From the NCBI RefSeq assembly GCF_000485595.1, contig NW_014577980.1, forward strand, positions 106,728-130,905: 24,178 nucleotides of DNA, written 5' to 3'. Source of the DNA: Priapulus caudatus. Taxonomy: Eukaryota; Priapulida; Priapulimorpha; Priapulimorphida; Priapulidae. Both the position numbers and the translations under genes were made by a program. This document shows positions 1 through 9,300 of this stretch, in pieces. The notes under the pieces are model-generated. The model made no database searches. It saw only the letters and a program-made list of their open reading frames with translations, and had not been told where the DNA came from. Position 1 is the stretch's first letter. Each line of letters opens with the position of its first letter.

Positions 1-651
1 GTGTCAATGGAGGGAATATTTCCCCCTTAACTTAAGGTATAGGAGAAAATACGGAATTGCGGCACTGAACGGCTTGACCTATGCTCTTAATATTTGGTGC
101 ATAGTCTGATGGGCAGGAAACTCATCACCTGTGCCGAAATTGGAGGTCACAGGTCAAAGGGCAGTGGGGGAAAGGTCAGATATCAGACATTTTCTGAGGA
201 CATGGCCTAATGGACAGAGTCAAAAACATTTTTGTTTCAGTGCTGACCTACTATTTTTATCACTTTATTGAAAGGACCATTAAATGTGCTTTCCACTGAT
301 GTGCGAAGAGTAAGTGTCTGATAACCTTTTGACCCTCATGAGGAGGGTTAAACATGGATTCCTGAACTGCCTCAATGATGTCACATTGTTCTCATATTCA
401 TGGCACATCCATAATCTGGAAAGCCAATATGCCCTGATAGCCCAACGGGTACAGCACAAGATTACGGCTCAAACGTCCTTGGATCTTTATCCATTTAACT
501 ATTTTTTTCCAATTAACGCAAATAATTACATGATTTATTTACAACAATTTAATAACAACAAATAATTGTATTCCCCGCGACGAAGTCGGCAAGGATACTA
601 TGGTTTCATGTCTCCCCAGCCGCCGCCGCCGCTCGGTCCGCCGTAGAGAAT
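1..651. other. Non-coding stretch upstream of the tandem array
   Basis: I see no exon here with both splice sites and conserved protein content. Short open frames exist but have no recognisable product. The part from about 431 to 495 resembles a decayed tRNA-derived element (listed separately). A GCC/CCG-rich patch near 615-645 leads into the tandem array. If the order of this locus is correct this is upstream intron of IFT88. If the order is wrong it may be unrelated flank. Confidence 0.5.
431..495 (+). repeat. Possible decayed tRNA-derived SINE head
   Basis: The stretch contains TAGCCCAACGGGTA followed by AGCACAAGATTACGGCTC, which looks like a tRNA A-box and D-arm running into an anticodon arm. 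A poor B-box-like GGATC...TCC follows at 481-492. The acceptor-stem pairing is not convincing, so this is not called as a functional tRNA. A SINE origin is inference only. Confidence 0.25.
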
Positions 652-1342
652 TTTCCTTCTGCTCTATAACTCGACCCCTAATTGACCTAGCATGACCAAA
701 CTTGGTATACTTACACATCTTGGGGAGAAGGTGTGCAGAGTACCAAAACCAGGTCACTTTGACCATTATTTGACCTTTACCTTGACCTTGATCATATTTC
801 CCTTCCGCTCTCTAATTCGGCCCCTAATTGACCTAGCGCTACTAAACTTGGTATACTTACACATCTTGGGGAGAAGGTGTGCAGAGTACTAAAACCAGGT
901 CACTGCGACCTTTATTTGACCTTTACCTTGACCTTGTTCATATTTCCCTTCCGCTCTCTAACTCGGCCACTAATTGACCTAGCGCTACCAAACTTGGTAT
1001 ACTTACACATCTTGGGGAGAAGGTGAGCAGCGAACCAAAACCAGGTTACTGCGACCTTTATTTGACCTTTCCCTTGACCTTGATCATATTTCTCTTCCGC
1101 TCTATAACTCGGCCCCTAATTGACCTAGCGCTACCAAACTTGGTATACTTACACATCTTGGGGAGAAGGTGAGCAGCGTACTAAAACCAGGTCACTACGA
1201 CCTTTATTTGACCTTTACTTTTACCTTGATCATATTTCCCTTCCACTCTGTAACTCGGCCCCTAATTGACCTAGCGCTACCAAACTTGGTATACTTACAC
1301 ATCTTGGGGAGAAGGTGTGCCGCATACCAAAACGAGGTCACT
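652..1342. repeat. Tandem array, 146-bp unit, about 4.7 copies
   Basis: The marker CTTGGTATACTTACACATCT recurs at 701, 847, 993, 1139 and 1285, exactly 146 bp apart each time. Copies differ by scattered substitutions, yet the period does not change. Each unit carries repeated TTGACCTTTACCTTGACC-like tracts, CTCGGCCCCTAATTGACC and GGGGAGAAGGTG. The first copy is partial and more diverged. The array stops a few bases before the 1.85-kb block that is repeated at 9362. The unit size is close to the DNA wrapped on one nucleosome core, which may be coincidence. Confidence 0.95.
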
Positions 1343-1490
1343 GCATATAGGGATAAAATTTGAGTAAACGTGAAACTATAATGTATACTCACTATTAATA
1401 ATGATTGTGTTGTTAATCACGAACGTTTGCATATATGTGTCCACCGTAAAACAGCAGTGACTAACCCTGTTCATTGACAAACCTCTGCAG

Positions 1491-4400
1491 AGGACTCGTA
1501 CGGGCATGACGAGCTCGCTTGGACGCACTAGGCAGGGATCTGCTGAGGGAGTGAGACCCATGACGGCTGTCCGTGCCGTCGGTTTTACGTCTGCAGGAAA
1601 TAGGAACACGCGTACGTATCTCCGGCTGTATCGGGACTAGATGTTGGTGTAGAGTCATACCTTTATGTCAGGGTGATTCAAAGAAAAATTATGAATGTGC
1701 TCTTTATAGACTGCTATCTGTGCTTTAAGTTTGCGCTAGTATATAAGTTTGAGAGTAGGTGATTGTAAGTAGCCAAACTTGAGTAGCTAACCAGCCATTC
1801 GTCAGTGATGTGAGATTTAGGTTATCTAAACTGATTCCTTGGATTAGTGTGAGGTAAGCTTTTTTTACTTGAAAAGTTCAATGGTTAGTCACTTCAGAAG
1901 TTTATAATAGAGAAGTCTGTATTGTCATTGATTGTGAACCTATGATTGCATGTATGTGAATATATTGTGTGAAGAGAATTGGCAAGAAAGTGGTTGATAA
2001 TTGCTTGTACCTTTACAATGTGATACAGTTACAGCCGGTGGATCCTTCGACCCCCTCGGAGAAACTGCATCTAGAGGTCCACCTCCACTTGAGAAGAAAC
2101 TGGATGACAGGTAAAGTAAGAGAGTGCGCTTATCATATGTACCACTGTAGTAGGTGTAGTTTCTAAGTATCTTAAATAAGATTGTTTTCAGATGAGTGAG
2201 GACAAAGTAAACGATTTTCCTAATGGTGGAAGTGTATATGTTTTGTTTTGCATGTGTTAGTTTATGGCAAGTATGATTGTAATTGAAGCTCTACAAATGT
2301 ACATACTCTGTATTGTATTTTTGCTTGTGCTGCTAAAATAAACTGGTCTGCCCATACATTGCAGTCCGGAAGATAAAATCAAGAAGATGGAAAAGAGAGT
2401 CATGGATTTAGTGGAAGAGAGTCAGTTTGCAAACAGCACTGGTGACCTTGTTCAGGTATTATCTTTATTCTCTTTCCAAACCAAAAACATTTCCCATGTG
2501 TTGCTGAAAATGGGTCGCTTATCGATGTTTACATAATGAATCTAAATTAAAAACTGAATGTAGTATACTTTCCTCTTCTGACCACGCAACCATTATAGGA
2601 GTCTCAGTCCCATGACAAATGCGATTATGCATGATATAGTGAGCACACTGATGTTCAAGCACGTTGGAATCATACACTGCTCGAATTAGTCCTCACTGTA
2701 ATAGCCCGCCTGCTTTGTTCCCTCTTGCCCCTCCCTGTCAAAGTCACTGAAACCCTCGTGCAATATATCCGCTCGAAGTCTAACCCGTTTTTCTCCCGCT
2801 GATCCTGCCTTCCATTCCCCGCTCGCTACCTCCCAGGCGCTGAGAAAGGCCAGGAGTGCCGGGACAGAGGAGAAGCGACTTTACGCCTGCGCACTGCAAT
2901 CCCGACCTCCTCCCAATCCTGATGACATCGAGACCGAATCCTCGGACCCGCCTCACCCTCACCCAGACATTGCTTTCTACGTGAGTAGCTAGCGTCGTAT
3001 CGCGACGCTCCACGCTACTCCACGCTGGATCGGGATGCGTCATCGGGGGTGCAACACACAAGGTGGAAGCACGACGATCGAGGTTGTCGGGTGCCAAATC
3101 GCGGCTCGAATTTCGGTAAAAATTAAACGTTGACCCTCCCCCCCAAACACACACACACACAACACACACACACACACACCACCATCAACACCACACCACA
3201 CACCTGAGGGGGGCCCTGGTTGCCTTCCGAAAAAAAATATAGAGTGCATTTTTGTGTGCATATTTGCGGGAGCTGGTTTTCTAGTCACGCGCTGAGATTT
3301 GCAATGTCGACCAGTCGTCTTTCACCGTCGCGGTGTTCGGCCCGTGACGACGTCCTGATCCAGTGCTGGGAGAGCTGGGGCATGGCAGCCTTTTGGAATG
3401 TGTTAGTGATGTTGATTTGCAGGGTCTAGAGAAGGCAAAACATGCAGGGCGTCAGGAGAGACAGCTGGTGAGGCAACGTGAGCAGACGGGAAATGCAAAC
3501 CAAGAGAGTAACATGAATTTGGATTTGACGTACACTGTGAGTCTGCAGCTGTGATGTGTACGTTTGTGCATGTGTGCGTGCGTGTGTGCGTGTGTGCATG
3601 CGTACGTGCGTGTGTGCAAGTATATATGGAGACAATATACATTTCTGCAAGAAATTCCTCTGCACAAGAGTTCTGCATTCTGATAAAATCTCTTGAGATG
3701 CTTTTTAAGTTGCTTGGTTAAGTATACAGAGTAAGTATGTTACATTCTTTGGAGTAGATGATAACTTGGCATTGATATGTTACCTGCTGTACATTGCCCC
3801 ATAATATGATTTTAAAACGTTAAAAGCAGTATTGTATTCATTGTTTTTGGATTGTGTGGTGTGTGCATTCCTTTTGAGCAAGTCACAGGGACTTCTGCTA
3901 ATGTCAAATCAGAGTAAAATGACGTATGTGATTGTGTGCTTGCATTAATTTTATCCCCTGATGTAATGTCTAGATGGTGTGTTGCAGGTGCTGTTTAATC
4001 TTGCCTGCCAGTATGTGGCCAGCGAAATGTGGACTGAAGCTCTTAGTACCTTTCACGTCATAATCAAGAATAGAATGTTTAGTAATGCCGGTATGAAATA
4101 AAGAATCCGCACGCTTACCTACCTGTGATATTCTTCCTGCTTCGTTATTTTACAGACAGCCATAAATGATTTATACAGACTTGGATGTTGAAATGTGTTA
4201 CTTAGATGGGGTAATGAATTTTGAGTCATGGTAAATGTGTTGTGAGGTAAATTAAAAAAAAACACCAGTAAATGTGTGCAAGTTAACAGTAAACGTTATG
4301 TAAAAAGTGTAGAGTTGTACGGTACCATGTAGTACACATATGTTGGGTTGTGAGGTCACTAATGCTTTTTTCACAAAAATATTGTAGTTTGTCTTACATT

Positions 4401-5037
4401 AAAGCCGCAATATGCGCATCCAAACGCTAATTTCTCCAGTACTAGACTAGCAAATACTTTGTGTCATGCACAATCACACTACCTTATGACAAAATTAACT
4501 CTAGTTCCTCCCATTTCACTGCGCGTTTGCTTAAAACCCACAAGAAAGAGGTGCGAAATCTGGCAATCTGGCGCCAACGCCGAATTGTTTGCCAAACAAT
4601 TTAGCCCTGAATCGGTTAGGTGACGTCACATGTTGCTACGGGTTGCACCCGCTGTACAGTTGCTTGGCAGAGCAACGCGAACGTGTCAACAAATCCGAGA
4701 ATTTGAACAACATTGGAGGTATTTTCAAATGCCTTTTATAAGACAACGTGCAGTGAAATGGGAGGACAAAATGCAGTGAAAGGTAGTGTGATTATGCATG
4801 ACACGAAGTATTTGCTAGTCTAGTACTGGAGAAATTTGCATTTGGTTGCGCATATTGCGGCTTTAACTAGGCAGTAGACTGTAGTATGAATAATTGAATA
4901 TGTCACATTTATTTGATTGCAGGAAGACTGAAAGTCAACATTGGGAACATCTATTTCAAACAGAAAGATTACCCGAAAGCCATCAAGTATTATAGAATGG
5001 CATTGGATCAGATTCCCACATCACACAAGGATGTCAG
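1491..5037 (+). CDS. IFT88: IFT88 exon group 1 (six exons, pre-TPR region and first TPRs)
   Basis: Exon 1491-1611 encodes the RPMTAVRAVGFTSAG region, equivalent to the Met/Thr/Arg-rich stretch before the TPRs; its donor is CGC|GTACGT. Exon 2035-2110 gives GGSFDPLGETASRGPPPLEK. Exon 2365-2455 gives SPEDKIKKMEKRVMDLVEES. Exon 3423-3536 gives EKAKHAGRQERQLVRQREQ. Exons 3988-4090 and 4923-5037 give the first two TPRs (LFNLACQYVASEMWTEAL; NIGNIYFKQKDYPKAIKYY). Phases run 1, 0, 0, 0, 1, 2 and the last joins correctly to 12618. The first exon begins after CTCTGCAG and has no in-frame upstream exon before it in the window. Confidence 0.93.
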
Positions 5038-6329
5038 GTGCTTATGTTAACACTTTTACTGCACTTCATTTTAGATTCTTAAAGGTATCTCCCCTCGAAC
5101 TTTCAAGCGGCAAACACAAAATCAGGCAAACATGAATTATTTTAACATTGCACGTTTGTACTTGCCTATATATGTGTGATAGGTAAAAAAAATTGCTTGG
5201 GAATACGTTTATTCGAAGCTTTTAGACTACAAAGCTAAACGTTTGGGTCGAATGTTTCCCAGCGTTTACTTTTGCCGCTATGTGGCGATTGTTCCGCACT
5301 GCGCACTGGCCGTGTTATGTTTGTATGAACCATGCTATGTAAAATTATACACACCAGTTGGCATGTTATGACTCAATGGTTTTTCTGGTCACGTACATGG
5401 CTAGCTGATAGGGAAAGGGCAACGTTTTTGTTGCTGGGAGATTATAGTATTCTGAGCAGTTAACAAGTGAGTGAGTCGAGAGTCCTGTCAGGTCGCTGTT
5501 GGTTCGGATTACGTTTTGTTGGGTTTTTAGCTCATCTGACAAAGTCAGATGCAGCTTGTAGAATCGCATGATCGTCCGTCCGTCCGGCCGTCCGTCCGTC
5601 CGTCCGTCAAATCTTAACCGCTAGACGTACGGTCACGATATTCGGGACGTGGGGGGGTAATCCGAAAACGAGTTGGGATGTCGAAGCTGGGTTGTTCAGC
5701 GTTGTGTCGCTTAATTTCTAGTGAAATAAAAACTTCATTTAAGGAAAACTAAGTTCTTTCCTTTAGTTGTCACTGCAGCCAATCGGGGCGGGCGCTACCG
5801 GGCGATCGGGATTTTGTGAATCGTCTACAATTGATTGAATCGGCACAAAACCGCGAAACTTCTGTGTTTTTGAAGTGCAGATTAATAGACTTGCTGACTT
5901 ATCGGCCACGGTTAGTTTTACATAGTTTGTTCAGTGGACTATAGAGGCAAGAACGAGCCCCAAGATGGAGGTTGTAGAGGACCGTTAAATTTGTGAAATG
6001 TGAAAGAATCGAGAAAGTGATCGTCGAAATTGCGCAAACGAGTTTCCTACCTTCTCTATACTATATAATATGATTATCATGGCGACACAGCACAACACGC
6101 AGCGGCGAGTGCCGGAGCGTTCGCGTTAGTTTTATGAAGGGAAAGTGATAGTACAGTGACACAACAGTGGAACTGTAATGAGGAGGGTATGGTAGTAGGC
6201 CTATTTGTGAATGTGAGGTCATTATCATATTTATTTTCAGTTTTTTACTGACTCTGTCCCAAGGTGCCTGTCACACACAACACACACACACGACACACCA
6301 CACCACCACACACACACACACACCACACA

Positions 6330-6368
<39 letters not shown>

Positions 6369-9300
6369 CACACACACACACACACAGCATACTAATTATA
6401 CTAAAGATTAACTATTAGTAATAGTGTTACTATTAATATATCATTATCAAGTATCAGTACTTCATGTGAAATCATGCACTTGTGCATCGCAACGCAGGGC
6501 TGTAGTACTTACTAGTACTAGTAAGTTAGTATTGGCTCGTAGGGTCTAATGTCGCCTGGACGCTTGTTTGACCTGGTCGTTTGCTATTTCTGACTACCCT
6601 AACCCTAACCCTAAACCTTACCACTACCAGGGTTAGGCGTTAGTCAGAATAGGCTAAACGAGCCAGGGTTAACAAGCAGGTCAAGGGAGACTATAGACCT
6701 GTCATCTGCCAGTAGTATGGCCCTTGTATTGGCAATAAAATTTACAAGTTTAATTAATCGATTATTGATAGCATACACAGTACAGTCGTACAGTACTTGA
6801 ATGATTTGATTGTAACATGTTTACTGATCTCTTTCCATGTTATTGATACTGGCGCACAGCTCTATAAAGAGACGATGGAGAATGTACACCTGTGCAGATG
6901 ATGAAGATGACCTCTACTCTTGGTTCAATACTTCATAACCCATCCTGCACTTGGCCCAACAAATGAATTAGAGCACGATGAAGGTTTCCAGCAGGCGGTG
7001 AAAATCAAGCCATGGAGACGCACGCCGACCTCCAAGTTGTTAGTATATGTATTCTAAACAGGCAGGAGCGACCGGCGCAAATATTTTACATTTATTGCTT
7101 CTACCCATTTTACCTATCAACCACATGTGTGGTAGCCCTATGCATTATGTCTTATCTCCAGGGTTTCTTCTGAGGGGAAAATTAGACAAAGGAAGTAATG
7201 GCCGTTTGGGGGAAAAAACGCTCATGAATGGATTTCAAATTACAGGATGTTTGATATAACTTATAGGTAACTGCTGTATTACGGGATGAATTCTTCCGCG
7301 ATCGCGGAAGAATCCGCGGATTTGACAGTCCTCTGGGGTCGATTTTGTGAACTTCTAATTCGTTGAGAAAATTGGGCAGCGGGGTAACAAATGTAACAAT
7401 TTAAATTATATACCGCAGCTCCAACAGCACACTGACTTGTAGACTGTAGAGTGTAGACAATAGGCTGACAGCGAGTATTACAGCTGTATCTGTTTTTGGT
7501 ACCAGAAAGAAAATCCTCGTTCCACGAGCTGCAGTAGAGGGCAAACATCTGAGGTAGGCTGATCACGTAACGACCATGCTGGCCTGGGGCCGGTTTACAT
7601 GTGCTGCGTGCATTGTTGTGTGGCATGAGATGCACTGATTGTTCCATTGCATTGTGTTTTTTTCATTTTAATCTTCTCGCAAGCAAGGCCAGCTATGTCT
7701 GAGTAAAACTAATGCAAGGAAGCGGGTGGAAACAGAAAAAGAATATTAGGCGCGGCTTCATTACACAAGAAAACCGCGCGCCTCAGCCCGCTAATAGTCG
7801 GAGATAATAGTGAGCTAATTGTGTTCGTTGTTCAACACAGGCATATCTGCGCTAATTCGGCGCGGCTCCAAATATTAGCGCCGCGGTGCAAATAAGTGAG
7901 CTGATTCAAATTAAGCATCAGAAGTGGTCCTTAAAGGCCGGACACACCTAGGCCGAGTGCCATTCGCGCATGATCGGCCGATTCTTCATCGGCGATGGCA
8001 TCAGCTGTGAAAATCGCCTGTGTGTCTCACTCAAATCGCCGCCGATTTCATCGGCCGATGCGCGTCGGCCGATTGCATCGCCCTGGCATCGCACAGATCA
8101 AAACGTTTTTGATATTATCGCCCGATGGCTCGGGCCTGGCATCGGCCTGCCATCGGCCCTGGCATCGGCACTCGCTGGTGTGTCCACGACTGCCCGATGG
8201 CCAGCCGGCGATGCCAGCCGATTTTACAATCATCAGCATCACAGTTGTTCAATGATATGACTTTCTCTCTCTCTCTCTCTCGGCACTGCGGCGCGCAAGA
8301 ATTCGGCCGATGGATCGGCCGATGGCATCCCTGTGTGTCACGACTGCGCGATTGTCATCGGCCGATGATCGGCCGATGGCATCTGCCTGGTGATGTTCCA
8401 CAGACTGCGCCGATGCCATTCGGCCTGATGGCACGCCCGATTGCATCGGCCGATGGCGATCGCGCGATGGCAATCGCCCTGGCATCGCCTGTGTGTCCGC
8501 CCTTTTAGGAGGCGGGCTATTTGGAGGCGGCGATTTAGTGAGCTATTGCGTTCACGACTTGTAAAAAGCCTCAGGTTTTTCGAGCGAGCTACAAAAACCG
8601 GGTTTGCCAGCCCGCTAATTCGCAGCCAGTGTGAACGACCTTTATGTCTAAGACATGTTATATATATAATTTGCCCTATTTCGCAGCCGGCCCTGCATTT
8701 CCTATTTAGTTTGTTTGCTTCCTTTTGACAACATATGAAAAGGTGATTCAAGAGTCTCTATAAATGTGTTCAGAATAGCTTAGAATGCCACCAAATTGAC
8801 CATTCTTTTAAAAAAATTCCGGGGAGCATGCCCCGGACCCCCTAGCAGTGGCGATCACCTAACGATCTTCGCATTGCCGCCCTCTGTTTGCTAATTAAAA
8901 TTTCAGCTGCAAATTAAATTATCCAATCTCATCCCTGTATATACAGGATATACTTATCAGTAAATACTGGAACATTTTCACAATGCAATGTTAAATTTGA
9001 CAATGGCGGTGTGCACCCTGTATCTTGTGTTTAGATGGCATCAGTGAGGACTGGATCAGGAAGACTCGGGACAAGTGCAGGGTTGGTATTACTAGTTTTG
9101 TTGTTATATTACTAGTCGTTATTATCAAACGTTTATTGTTAACATTTATTAGTGTGCACATCCCATGTCCTGTAAATAGATTCGTGAAGCTTACACTCAG
9201 AAATTTTTATAAAACTGCAAACACTTGCATGCACATGGAGCCTATTATATGTAATCTATGGACAGTAATTACTTGCCTTTCATTATATACTGTTGTGTAT

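Larger units (their letters stand above)
1347..3203. repeat. Duplicated 1.85-kb block, copy A (clean)
   Basis: This block is nearly identical to 9362-11208 in the same orientation. It starts near ATAGGG...AACGTGAAACTATAATG and ends in a CA microsatellite followed by ACCATCAACAC. It contains three IFT88 exons (1491-1611, 2035-2110, 2365-2455), their introns and a GC-rich segment at about 2690-3140. The exons are in frame here, unlike in copy B. The copies differ by some substitutions and many single-base indels. Confidence 0.95.
5038..6859. other. Non-coding stretch with scattered repeats
   Basis: No convincing exon is visible. A CCGT tetranucleotide run lies at about 5574-5609, preceded by the inverted pair CATCTGAC/GTCAGATG (5532-5552), and the sequence after it looks like a dispersed repeat. 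A CA microsatellite occupies 6270-6387. An imperfect hairpin with telomere-like CCCTAA units is at 6537-6703. If the assembly is wrong here, the junction between two haplotype contigs may lie in this interval. Confidence 0.5.

Noticed and set aside
2780-3175. 131-codon open frame on the minus strand
   Set aside because: It runs over the GC-rich segment and the CA microsatellite (VCVCV... start), has no recognised domain, and is not kept in copy B without frame changes.
6861-6868. TATA-like CTATAAAG before the IFT88 start codon
   Set aside because: It lies only a few bases from the ATG and inside the presumed exon after an AG acceptor, so it cannot be a core promoter for that start.
8125-8751. 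Long overlapping open frames on both strands
   Set aside because: They are translations of the foldback repeat (repeated RPM/IAR/ASA-like peptides) with no protein-level conservation expected.
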